Source of the DNA: Chitinophaga pinensis
GTDB lineage: Bacteria; Bacteroidota; Bacteroidia; Flavobacteriales; Flavobacteriaceae
Length of the DNA: 49,891 nt
Reading direction: 5' to 3'
NCBI GenBank assembly: GCA_945873505.1
Contig: CAMCDQ010000011.1
Coordinates: 1-49,891, forward strand
The notes below the pieces were generated by a model, which searched no databases, had not been told where the DNA came from, and was given only the letters and a program-made list of their open reading frames with translations. A program made the translations under genes and the position numbers. Positions 42,465 through 49,891 of the stretch are shown one piece after another; within the stretch, counting starts at the first letter, position 1, and every line of letters begins with the position of its first letter.

Positions 42465-43190
42465 ATGAAATCAACTTCAATTTTAGGCAAATTATACCTT
42501 ATTCCAACAACCTTAGGAGAAACTGAAAATCCTTTCGACGTTTTGCCGCAAACTATAAAAAGAAGCATTGAGTTGATTGATTACTATATTGTTGAAAATG
42601 AAAAAACGGCGCGTAAATTCATTAAAAGTGTGCATCCAGAAAAAGTGCAAGCGACTTTAAATTTGAGCGCATTAAATAAACACACCCAAAAATCGGAACA
42701 TGCTGATATGATTCAGGCGTGTTTAGAAGGTAAAAATGTAGGATTGATGTCGGAGGCTGGTTGCCCTGGAGTAGCAGATCCTGGTGCTGTAATTGTTAAA
42801 TTAGCTCATGAAAAAGGAATACAAGTAGTGCCTTTAGTTGGTCCATCATCAATATTATTAGCTGTAATGGCATCTGGAATGAACGGACAAAGTTTTGCTT
42901 TCAATGGTTATATTCCAATAGAAGCAACCGAAAAAAGAGCGGCATTACGAAATCTAGAAAAATTATCAATGGACAAAAATCAATCACAAATATTCATTGA
43001 AACTCCTTATAGAAATAATAAAATGCTAGAAGATATTTTGAATGCTTTGAGTCCTGAAACACATCTTTGCATCGCCGCAGACATCACATTACCACAAGAA
43101 TATATCAAAACAATGCGAGTGGTAAATTGGAAAAAAACAAAAGTTGATTTACATAATCGACCAACAATATTCATTATCCATAAAATGTAA
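42465..43190 (+). CDS. SAM-dependent methyltransferase, RsmI-like (tetrapyrrole methylase fold)
   Basis: 241 residues. Motifs of the 16S rRNA 2'-O-methyltransferase RsmI branch: GKLYLIPTTLGET, LMSEAGCPGVADPGAVIVKL, VVPLVGPSSILLAVMASGMN, FAFNGYIPIE, QSQIFIETPYRN and ADITLPQEYIKTM. RsmI methylates the ribose of C1402 in 16S rRNA. This copy is shorter than the roughly 280 residues usual for RsmI and lacks the C-terminal extension, so the exact rRNA target is uncertain. A strong shared terminator follows. Confidence 0.85.
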   Translation: MKSTSILGKLYLIPTTLGETENPFDVLPQTIKRSIELIDYYIVENEKTARKFIKSVHPEKVQATLNLSALNKHTQKSEHADMIQACLEGKNVGLMSEAGCPGVADPGAVIVKLAHEKGIQVVPLVGPSSILLAVMASGMNGQSFAFNGYIPIEATEKRAALRNLEKLSMDKNQSQIFIETPYRNNKMLEDILNALSPETHLCIAADITLPQEYIKTMRVVNWKKTKVDLHNRPTIFIIHKM

Positions 43191-43195
43191 ATTCA

Positions 43196-43225
43196 AAAAA
43201 ACCACGCTATTTAACGTGGTTTTTA
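43196..43225. terminator. Bidirectional terminator
   Basis: AAAAACCACG pairs with CGTGGTTTTT around an 8-base loop. A-rich and T-rich flanks serve both the RsmI-like gene (plus) and the lysozyme-like gene (minus, stop at 43234). Confidence 0.85.
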
Positions 43226-43233
43226 TATTTAAG

Positions 43234-43869
43234 TTATCTTACTTTAGCCGATTTTTTTGCAATTATTCCCGAAGTTTCATAACCTCCGAAATCTTTCATA
43301 TACTTTTTTACAGAAGTACCGTAATAGTCCTTGCATTTCCGAATTCCATTCGTTTTCAAAAATCTTTTTACAGATCCTACTCCTCCAAGATGTGCTGCTG
43401 CCAATATTCCGGATTCGGTAATTTGAACTCCACCAACAATATCACCTTCGTATTTTTCAATTTCATATTTTAATTCCCATTTATTTTTGGAAAGTAGTGT
43501 TACAAATGCTTTTTCTTGCATTTTAGGGCTATTCAAAAATGAAAGGGTATCATAAATACCTATAGTCTTTAGAGTTTCTGTACCAAATTGATACTTACCC
43601 ATATAACCTATAGAATTAATTTTTTGATATTTTCCTTGGGATTCTTTGAAAGCGATCGCTTCTTTGTAGCCTACAAAAAACTTTCCTGTAAATGGAACTT
43701 TTCTGTTTATGTAATCGTTTTGTTTTAATGAAGGCAATGAGTAACTTGTCATATCATAAGCATCGAGATGAAACCAGTCGTATTTTTCGGAGTTTAGAGG
43801 TTTAAAACCCGAGCTTATAAAAGCAACAATACTAACCAAACAAGCATAAAAAATTCCTTTCTTAATCAT
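43234..43869 (-). CDS. Secreted lysozyme-like (transglycosylase-fold) protein
   Basis: 211 residues with a signal peptide (AFISSGF). The middle contains AIAFKESQGKYQKINSIGYMGKYQFG, where a Glu-Ser pair is followed by GxMGxYQFG, the pattern of SLT/goose-type lysozyme folds (catalytic Glu in KESQG). It continues with AHLGGVGSVKRFLKTNG. It probably cuts or binds peptidoglycan in the periplasm. No LysM or other wall-binding domain. It stands alone, with 259 AT-rich bases upstream (43870-44128) in which I see no other gene. Confidence 0.75.
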   Translation of the reverse strand: MIKKGIFYACLVSIVAFISSGFKPLNSEKYDWFHLDAYDMTSYSLPSLKQNDYINRKVPFTGKFFVGYKEAIAFKESQGKYQKINSIGYMGKYQFGTETLKTIGIYDTLSFLNSPKMQEKAFVTLLSKNKWELKYEIEKYEGDIVGGVQITESGILAAAHLGGVGSVKRFLKTNGIRKCKDYYGTSVKKYMKDFGGYETSGIIAKKSAKVR

Positions 43870-44128
43870 ATATTAGTTTTCTTCTTAACGATGTAATACA
43901 ATTTATAAACAGTTGAAAATGTTCAACTTTAGTGCTTATAAAAACATCTATACTTTTAAAAAATTAATAATCAAAAAGATGATTTTAATTTAAACGAAAG
44001 TAATTTTTAAGAAATTTCTACAGGACAAATATACATAAAAAATAATATAGCTGATTTTCAGGTAGTTAAAATTATCTAAAAGGGATTTAAACGAAGGGAA
44101 TTTGAAGATAATTCACATTTAAAACAAA

Positions 44129-45169
44129 TTACTTTTTAGCGGTTTGCTTGTCCAACCACTCCACATATTTTTTTCTGTTTGCGGCGTGTTGGTTCAAATT
44201 CGAGGCGAATTCATGGTAACCAAATTCAGAAACGCTGGCGCAAAAATAAATATAATTGTTATTTTCAGGATTCAATACCGCTTCAATGGCTGTGATGTCA
44301 GGCATTGCGATTGGTCCCGGTGGTAATCCCAAGTAGAAATAGGTATTGTAAGGAGAATTTATTTTTAAATCATTGAAATAAACTCTTTTGATAATGGTAT
44401 CAAAATTGGATAATTGTTTTTTCTTAGCGAAAATTACAGTTGGATCAGCTTGAAGTGGCATTCCCAATTTTAATCGGTTCAAATAAACACGAGCAACTCT
44501 TGGTCTTTCGTCTTTTTTTACGGTTTCTTTATGCACAATTGAAGCCAAAGTCATCACTTGAACTGGGGTTAAACCTAATTTTAAAGCTTTTGAAGTCCTT
44601 TCGGTATTCCAAAATTTGCGGTATTCTTTGATCATTTTGTCACGAAATTTATCCGCTTTGGTATTCCAATAAAACTCATATGTATTTGGCAAACATATAC
44701 TTATAACATTTTCTTCCGTAAAACCATTTTCTTTTAAGAAGGTAGAATCTTTGAATATTTTCATCAATGAAATACTGTCAGCTTCAATTTGAGAACCAAC
44801 TCTTCCTACAACATTTTCCAAACGCTCTTGATTATTAAATGCCAATTTTACAGGAACATTTTGACGCAAAGTAGAAACCAATTCGAAGCTGTTCATTCTT
44901 TTTTTGAATAAAAAACGACCCGATTTTACATTTTCAATATAAGATCTTTTAGAAGCTACCATTTCAAAATGATCCATATTATCAATAAATGGACTGATTA
45001 TCTTTTTCACCTCTTCATAAGTTGCATCGGATGGAATATGAACAAAAAATTCATTTTCGGTAAATTTCGTGTTCTCAGAAAAAATATCTCTGTACAATTT
45101 GATGCCATAAATTAATAACGCAGCTATCAAAACAACCGAAACTATTGATGTTATTTTTTTGAAATTCAA
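44129..45169 (-). CDS. mltG: Endolytic peptidoglycan transglycosylase MltG
   Basis: 346 residues. One N-terminal membrane helix (IVSVVLIAALLIYGIKLY), a LysM-like region, then the YceG/MltG catalytic domain. The active-site Glu is in LASIVHKETVKKDERPRVA, followed by YLNRLKLGMPLQADPTVIFA, SPYNTYFYLGLPPGPIAMP and YIYFCASVSEFGYHEFASN. It cuts nascent glycan strands at the inner membrane and so sets their length. It is third in the operon dapF-GNAT-mltG, 10 bases after the GNAT stop. Two peptidoglycan genes (dapF, mltG) thus share a transcript. Confidence 0.95.
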   Translation of the reverse strand: MNFKKITSIVSVVLIAALLIYGIKLYRDIFSENTKFTENEFFVHIPSDATYEEVKKIISPFIDNMDHFEMVASKRSYIENVKSGRFLFKKRMNSFELVSTLRQNVPVKLAFNNQERLENVVGRVGSQIEADSISLMKIFKDSTFLKENGFTEENVISICLPNTYEFYWNTKADKFRDKMIKEYRKFWNTERTSKALKLGLTPVQVMTLASIVHKETVKKDERPRVARVYLNRLKLGMPLQADPTVIFAKKKQLSNFDTIIKRVYFNDLKINSPYNTYFYLGLPPGPIAMPDITAIEAVLNPENNNYIYFCASVSEFGYHEFASNLNQHAANRKKYVEWLDKQTAKK

Positions 45170-45179
45170 AGTATATAAT

Positions 45180-45713
45180 TTAAAATTGATTATTTATTAA
45201 TTGAAATAAAGTCTCGTCTTTGTATTTTCCTTTAACCAAATTCCATTCTTTTTTTGTTCCAATATTTTGGAAACCAAATTTAGTAAAAAGACTTAAACTT
45301 GCTTGGTTTTCTGATGAAATATTTGCGTACAATTGATGTAAATTCAAATGTAAGAAAGTATATTTTATCAATAATTCTAATGCTTCAGAACCAACACCTT
45401 GACTTCTATTTTCATTGTCTTTTATGAGAATTCCTATTCCTGCACGATTATTTTTTGGATCAAATTCAAAAATATCAATCAAACCAATGGCACAATCATC
45501 ATCAAAAGCACAAATTGCCAAACGCAATTGCTTGGCTTCATATATATCCTGATTGGCATTTTCAAGATATTGACGAATTAAAAACCTGCTGTAGGGTGTT
45601 TGTGTATGACTCACTTCCCAAACTGATTCATCATTTTCAACCGCGTAAACAAACTCTAAATCGTTTGGTTCGAGCGCTCGCAAATAGATATTTTTCCCTT
45701 TTAAAGTTATCAA
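45180..45713 (-). CDS. GNAT family N-acetyltransferase (RimJ/RimL type)
   Basis: 177 residues. The start ITLKGKNIYLRALEPNDLEF and the acetyl-CoA loop region NENRSQGVGSEALELLIKY are typical of RimJ/RimL-like acetyltransferases. So are IGLIDIFEFDPKNNRAGIGI before it and SLFTKFGFQNIGTKKEW after it. Members acetylate protein N-termini, antibiotics or small molecules; the target here is unknown. It sits 12 bases after dapF and 10 before mltG. Confidence 0.9.
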   Translation of the reverse strand: MITLKGKNIYLRALEPNDLEFVYAVENDESVWEVSHTQTPYSRFLIRQYLENANQDIYEAKQLRLAICAFDDDCAIGLIDIFEFDPKNNRAGIGILIKDNENRSQGVGSEALELLIKYTFLHLNLHQLYANISSENQASLSLFTKFGFQNIGTKKEWNLVKGKYKDETLFQLINNQF

Positions 45714-45725
45714 TTGAGTTGTAAT

Positions 45726-46508
45726 TTAAATATTAATTTTTCCTTCAAAGACAAATGTTGCAGGTCCTTTTAGAAAAACATTTGTGAATTTTCCATCATT
45801 ATTATCGAAAGAAACTTCTAATTTTCCTCCTTCAACATTTATTTTAATTGTATTGGAAGTCGTTTTCCCGATTGATTTCATTGCAATTGCAACAGCGGTA
45901 GCGCCAGTTCCACAAGATAAAGTTTCATCTTCCACTCCCCTTTCGTAGGTTCGAATCGAAAAAGTATCTGAATTTATTTGCTCCACAAAATTCACGTTGG
46001 CTCCTGCATTTCCATACAAATCACTGTAACGAATTGCAGCTCCATTTTCTTTTACATTCAAATGAATTAAATCAGAAACCATTTGAACGTGATGCGGCGA
46101 ACCCGTATCTAAAAAAACAGAATCCGAAGAATTGGATACCAAATCTACATTTTTCATTTGCAAAGAAACAATTCCGTTTTCAGAAATTGTAGCATAATGC
46201 AACCCGTCAATTGCCATAAAAGATGCAGATTTATTTATAATGTGTAACTTATTGGCGAAAGCCATCAAACATCTTCCACCATTTCCACACATCGTACTTT
46301 GATTTCCATCGGAATTAAAATAGACCATTTTAAAATCAGAAACAGTGTCGTTTTCTAATAAAATCAAGCCATCACAACCAATACCAAATCGTCTGTCGCA
46401 CAAATGCGCAATCAGTTTGATGTTGTCTTTTGGGAAAATCTCGTTCCGATTATCAATAATCACAAAATCGTTACCCGTTCCTTCGTATTTATAAAAGTTG
46501 ATTTCCAT
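45726..46508 (-). CDS. dapF: Diaminopimelate epimerase
   Basis: 260 residues from ATG 46508, where the family start (EINFYKYEGTGNDFVIIDNR) begins. Both catalytic cysteines are present: MCGNGGRCLM and ETLSCGTGATAVAI. It converts LL- to meso-diaminopimelate for lysine synthesis and peptidoglycan cross-links. First gene of the dapF-GNAT-mltG operon, divergent from the HtrA gene with 125 bases between starts. Confidence 0.97.
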   Translation of the reverse strand: MEINFYKYEGTGNDFVIIDNRNEIFPKDNIKLIAHLCDRRFGIGCDGLILLENDTVSDFKMVYFNSDGNQSTMCGNGGRCLMAFANKLHIINKSASFMAIDGLHYATISENGIVSLQMKNVDLVSNSSDSVFLDTGSPHHVQMVSDLIHLNVKENGAAIRYSDLYGNAGANVNFVEQINSDTFSIRTYERGVEDETLSCGTGATAVAIAMKSIGKTTSNTIKINVEGGKLEVSFDNNDGKFTNVFLKGPATFVFEGKINI

Positions 46509-46633
46509 ATATAATTGCATTACTACAAAAGTACAAACTATTAATGAAAAGTTAATCATTGTTAAACAGGCGTTAAACTCTTTTTTTTAAAACTAATACT
46601 TTTTTAATTTTACTCTAAACAAATTTTATAACT

Positions 46634-48034
46634 ATGAAAAATTTCACAAATCTATTTTTGGTAGCATTGTTAAGCGGTGTTACAACACTTGGAGCCTACA
46701 AATTATTATTTGATAGTAACGGCTATTTTTCGAAAGATAGAAATTCAGTGGTTACTCTTGCCCCAAATAATTACGGAAAAACAGTTGGTTTATCATCCGA
46801 AGCTATTGATTTTACAGAAGCAGCAGATAAATCCGTTCATTCAGTAGTTCACGTAAAAAATGTGTCTTATACTTCTATTTCAAACCCAATAATGGAGTTT
46901 TTTTACGGGTATAAAGGTGCTCAGCAACAAGAACAAATTGGAACTGGCTCGGGGGTAATTATCTCTGAAGACGGTTATATTGTAACAAATAACCACGTGG
47001 TTAAAGATGCTTCAGAAATTGAAATTACTTTAAATAATAAAAAATCATACAAGGCAAAATTGGTTGGAACCGATACAAAAATGGATATTGCCTTATTGAA
47101 AATAGATGCCAAAGAAAAACTTACTTATTCTACTTTTGCAGATTCAGATTTAGTGAAAGTGGGCGAATGGGTTTTGGCCGTTGGAAATCCATACAACCTA
47201 ACTTCTACAGTTACTGCGGGTATAGTTTCTGCAAAAGCAAGAAATTTAGACACTTCAGGAATCCAATCCTTTATCCAAACAGATGCCGCTGTGAATCCTG
47301 GAAATAGTGGAGGCGCATTAGTAAATACTCGTGGCGAATTAATTGGAATAAATACCATGATTTCATCGCAAACAGGTTCTTATGTTGGTTATTCGTTTGC
47401 CATTCCATCAAATATTACTCGCAAAATAATTGAAGACATCATGGAATTTGGAAATGTACAACGCGGTATTCTTGGCGTTGAAGGTGGCGAATTAAACAGT
47501 TCTGCATCAAAAGAATTGGGTATAAAAGTAACGGAAGGTTTTTATATAAAAAGGGTCAATAAAAACTCGGGAGCAGAGAAATCAGGATTGACGAAAGGCG
47601 ATATAATCATACAATTAGATACTCAAAAAATCTCATCTTTTGCAGAATTAAACGGCTATATCGGTACCAAAAGACCAAATGACAAGATTCAAGTTACCTT
47701 TATTAGGAATGAAAAAACAATGACCGTTCCCGTTACTTTGTCAAAAAGCGATGTGATGAGTACGCAATTCAAAGGATTGGATCTTGAAAACATTAATGTT
47801 GCAGACAAGAAAAAATTCAGAATTAATTATGGTGTAAAAGTCAAAGACATCAATAATGAAAGATTAAGTGCTTACGCAAATGACTTGAAAGGCGGAATTA
47901 TTTTGAGTATTGGAAATGTGAAGGCCATTGATGTTGAAACAGTGTCAAAAGCACTTTCAAATTTAGATGAAAACCAAACCATTCAAATAGAAATGCTGAC
48001 CGTAAATGGACAAGTCATTCGATTGATATTATAA
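46634..48034 (+). CDS. degP: HtrA/DegP-type periplasmic serine protease
   Basis: 466 residues with an N-terminal membrane or signal segment (LFLVALLSGVTTLGAYKLL). Catalytic triad His121 (VTNNHVVKD), Asp151 (KMDIALLKI) and Ser225 (GNSGGALVN) are all present; IGTGSGVIISEDGYIVTNNH and AVGNPYNLTSTVTAGIVSA are diagnostic. The first PDZ domain is clear (GVEGGELNSSASKELGIK, IKRVNKNSGAEKSGLTKGDI); a second, weaker one ends the protein. It degrades or refolds damaged envelope proteins. Symbol used in the family sense. Ends before a bidirectional terminator. Confidence 0.95.
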   Translation: MKNFTNLFLVALLSGVTTLGAYKLLFDSNGYFSKDRNSVVTLAPNNYGKTVGLSSEAIDFTEAADKSVHSVVHVKNVSYTSISNPIMEFFYGYKGAQQQEQIGTGSGVIISEDGYIVTNNHVVKDASEIEITLNNKKSYKAKLVGTDTKMDIALLKIDAKEKLTYSTFADSDLVKVGEWVLAVGNPYNLTSTVTAGIVSAKARNLDTSGIQSFIQTDAAVNPGNSGGALVNTRGELIGINTMISSQTGSYVGYSFAIPSNITRKIIEDIMEFGNVQRGILGVEGGELNSSASKELGIKVTEGFYIKRVNKNSGAEKSGLTKGDIIIQLDTQKISSFAELNGYIGTKRPNDKIQVTFIRNEKTMTVPVTLSKSDVMSTQFKGLDLENINVADKKKFRINYGVKVKDINNERLSAYANDLKGGIILSIGNVKAIDVETVSKALSNLDENQTIQIEMLTVNGQVIRLIL

Positions 48035-48057
48035 TTGCATCTTACCTATTATTCGAC

Positions 48058-48097
48058 AAAAAAATCCGTTTCAGTAAATGAAACGGATTTTTTGTTA
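48058..48097. terminator. Bidirectional terminator
   Basis: AAATCCGTTTCA pairs perfectly with TGAAACGGATTT around a 4-5 base loop, with A- and T-runs on both sides. It serves the HtrA gene (plus) and the amino-acid permease gene (minus). Confidence 0.9.
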
Positions 48098-48117
48098 TTC
48101 TTCCAACTTTAAACTTT

Positions 48118-49530
48118 CTAAACTTCTTCCTTTTTCGTAAAATAGTAAATCGGAATTCCAATTAGCATTATTAAAACGCCCCAACCACACGTACTTGTTT
48201 TTGTAAATAGTAATGCCACACAAATTGCGGTTGCAATAATAAGATACAACATTGGCAAAAATGGATATCCAAAAGCTTTGTAAGGTCTTTCAGTATCAGG
48301 CATTTTCTTGCGAAGGATAAATATTCCGTAGATAGTAAGGATATAAAAAATCAAAACGATAATCACAACAAAGTCTAATAAATCTCCGTATTTTCCGGTT
48401 AAACACAAGGCAGAAGCCCAAAAACATTGCGCCCACAAAGACCACGAAGGCACGCTTGACGCATTTAAAACCGCTGCTTTTTTGAAAAATAAACCGTCTT
48501 TTGCCATCGTATAATATACGCGAGCACCAGCCATAATTAAACCATTGTTGCACGCAAATGTCGAAATCATTATCATCACGGCGATGATTAAGGTACCTAT
48601 TTCTCCAAAAATACTTTGCGAAGCCACTACGGCTACCCTGTCTGATTCGGCAGTTGCTATACCTTGAAGCGGGACAACAGCCAAATACATCAAGTTGGCC
48701 AAAATATAAATCACACTTACAATTAGCGTTCCCAAAAACAAACTCAATCCTACATTTCGTTTTGGATTTTTAATCTCACCAGCAATAAAAGTCACGCCAT
48801 TCCATGCATCACTTGAAAATATAGAACCTACCAAAGCTGCCGAAACCGCCGTTATCAAAGCCATTCCGCCTACCGCAACCCAAGATCCCGACTCTTTCAC
48901 AAATGATTTTGTCGTCCAAGCATCCGCCCAGTTTGCATTCCAAATCTCCGCTTTGGCGCCCAAGGCAAATCCAAAAATGATTAATCCCAAAAGCGATAAA
49001 ATCTTAATAATTGTTAAAACAGTTTGCATGATTTTACTGTTTTTTACTCCACGACTGTTAATGTACGTCAATAAAACAATGGTAATTATAGAAACTATTT
49101 GTGCCGCATGAAGTTGAAAATTCCCTACTTCAAAGATGACATTGTTTTCGCTCAAAGGCGGATATAAATAGGCTGCAAATTTAGAAAATGCCACACCCAC
49201 GGCGGCAATTGTCCCTGTTTGAATTACCGCGAAAAAGCTCCAACCGTATAAAAATCCGATCAATTTTCCGTAGGCTTCTTTTAGATAAACGTATTGACCG
49301 CCGGCTTTGGGAAACATGGCACTCAACTCACCATAACTCACCGCAGCCACAATAGTTAGCAAAGCCGTGAGCACCCAAATCGCAATTAACCACCCGGCAG
49401 AGCCCACTTGGCGTACCATATCCGAGCTAACAATAAATATTCCCGAGCCAATCATGGAGCCCACAACTAGCATTGTTCCATCTAACAAACCTAATTCTCT
49501 CTTAAAATCTTCTGGACTATTTTCTTGCAT
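48118..49530 (-). CDS. APC-superfamily amino-acid permease
   Basis: 470 residues from ATG 49530, where the hydrophilic start QENSPEDFKRELGLLDG leads into helix 1; the frame is open 36 codons further but that part is not protein-like. About 12 membrane helices. The unwound helix-1 motif VVGSMIGSGIFIVS and helix 6 region SIFSSDAWNGVTFIAGEIKNPKRNVG are typical of the LAT-like branch of APC transporters, as is SAMFPKAGGQYVYLKEAYGK. Imports or exchanges amino acids across the inner membrane; the substrate is not predictable. Alone on the minus strand. Confidence 0.93.
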   Translation of the reverse strand: MQENSPEDFKRELGLLDGTMLVVGSMIGSGIFIVSSDMVRQVGSAGWLIAIWVLTALLTIVAAVSYGELSAMFPKAGGQYVYLKEAYGKLIGFLYGWSFFAVIQTGTIAAVGVAFSKFAAYLYPPLSENNVIFEVGNFQLHAAQIVSIITIVLLTYINSRGVKNSKIMQTVLTIIKILSLLGLIIFGFALGAKAEIWNANWADAWTTKSFVKESGSWVAVGGMALITAVSAALVGSIFSSDAWNGVTFIAGEIKNPKRNVGLSLFLGTLIVSVIYILANLMYLAVVPLQGIATAESDRVAVVASQSIFGEIGTLIIAVMIMISTFACNNGLIMAGARVYYTMAKDGLFFKKAAVLNASSVPSWSLWAQCFWASALCLTGKYGDLLDFVVIIVLIFYILTIYGIFILRKKMPDTERPYKAFGYPFLPMLYLIIATAICVALLFTKTSTCGWGVLIMLIGIPIYYFTKKEEV

Positions 49531-49726
49531 ACTTTTAGTTTTTGGTTTGGTTAAAGATAGTATTTTTAAAGAAGTGTACAAAATGTCTTTAAATGGGCAG
49601 GTGTTATTTAGCCCCGTTGCCGGGCGAATCCTTCGCATGGTATAAATACTGAATTGTTTTCCTTTTCAACATTAAAGGAATCTTGCACTTTTGAGGCAAA
49701 GCCGCGAAACATTATGCTGCATTGTA

Positions 49727-49757
49727 TTGCACGGAAGAAAACAATTACTTACCTTTG
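49727..49757 (+). promoter_or_regulatory. Promoter of the HigB-like gene
   Basis: TTG at 49727-49729 and TACCTTTG at 49750-49757, 20 bases apart, fit the Bacteroidota -33/-7 pattern (TTTG ... TAnnTTTG). The box ends 24 bases before the GTG at 49782. Confidence 0.55.
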
Positions 49758-49781
49758 GCGTTAGTATATAAAATTTAAGCC

Positions 49782-49891
49782 GTGATTAAAAGTTTTGGAG
49801 ATAAAGAAACAGAAAAAATCTGGAACGGAATTCAGTCGAGAAAATTACCGAGTGAAATTCAAAATGTTGCAAGACGAAAATTGAGAATGAT
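49782..49891 (+). CDS. higB: HigB-like toxin of a RelE-family toxin-antitoxin pair (5' part only)
   Basis: From GTG 49782 the frame runs open to the window end (36 codons): IKSFGDKETEKIWNGIQSRK then LPSEIQNVARRKLRM. This is the beginning of the HigB/plasmid-maintenance-killer family, whose members start with I.SF.dk.te.lf.g...k.lp..i...a.rkL. HigB toxins are ribosome-dependent mRNA endonucleases, and in this family the toxin gene usually precedes the antitoxin gene higA. The antitoxin would lie just outside the window. No ATG is near, so GTG is the best start. A promoter is visible upstream. Confidence 0.8.
   Translation, partial: MIKSFGDKETEKIWNGIQSRKLPSEIQNVARRKLRM

Overview
The window looks like a chromosome segment of a Flavobacterium-type member of the Bacteroidota. 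The evidence is low-GC DNA, a SusC/SusD pair, a hybrid two-component system regulator, type IX secretion (T9SS) C-terminal sorting tails, TAnnTTTG-type -7 promoter boxes and very weak Shine-Dalgarno use. The genus is an inference; no rRNA gene is present.

Left two thirds (1 to about 32000): a polysaccharide utilization locus (PUL). On the plus strand are the 3' end of one putative glycoside hydrolase, a second one (305-2080), a clan GH-D/GH36-like alpha-galactosidase candidate (2479-4329), a third putative hydrolase with a T9SS tail (4397-6400), a small secreted LTxxQ-type protein, then SusC, SusD and a third surface lipoprotein (7219-12765). On the minus strand, read right to left, are a two-module T9SS cargo protein (29122-27656), a fourth putative hydrolase (27334-25583), three Cys-type sulfatases, an aldose 1-epimerase, a TonB-plug-containing secreted protein and the regulator (17016-12898). 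A DUF1501/DUF1800 pair (32006-29421) sits at the edge. A plausible working model is this: the regulator senses an oligosaccharide in the periplasm. Secreted hydrolases and sulfatases cut and desulfate the glycan, SusC/SusD import the products, and the epimerase interconverts sugar anomers. A sulfated galactose-containing glycan is the best guess, from the GH-D enzyme, three sulfatases and the galactose-mutarotase-like epimerase. It is not proven.

The two most interesting signals are (i) four paralogues of a beta-barrel-like hydrolase family that I cannot assign to a known family, one with a changed putative acid/base residue, and (ii) a 36-base motif found upstream of three separate transcription units, each time 25-26 bases before a -7 box. 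This is probably the regulator's operator.

Right third (32100-49891): a degraded IS3-type transposase fragment marks the change to housekeeping genes. These are an alpha/beta hydrolase lipoprotein, hisS, an ABC permease, prmC, a GNAT protein, ribD, a HAD phosphatase, a YigZ/IMPACT protein, a thioesterase, dnaA, a low-molecular-weight phosphatase, an RsmI-like methyltransferase, a lysozyme-like secreted protein, the dapF-GNAT-mltG operon, an HtrA protease and an APC amino-acid permease. The window ends in the first codons of a HigB-like toxin. I saw no tRNA, rRNA or CRISPR array.
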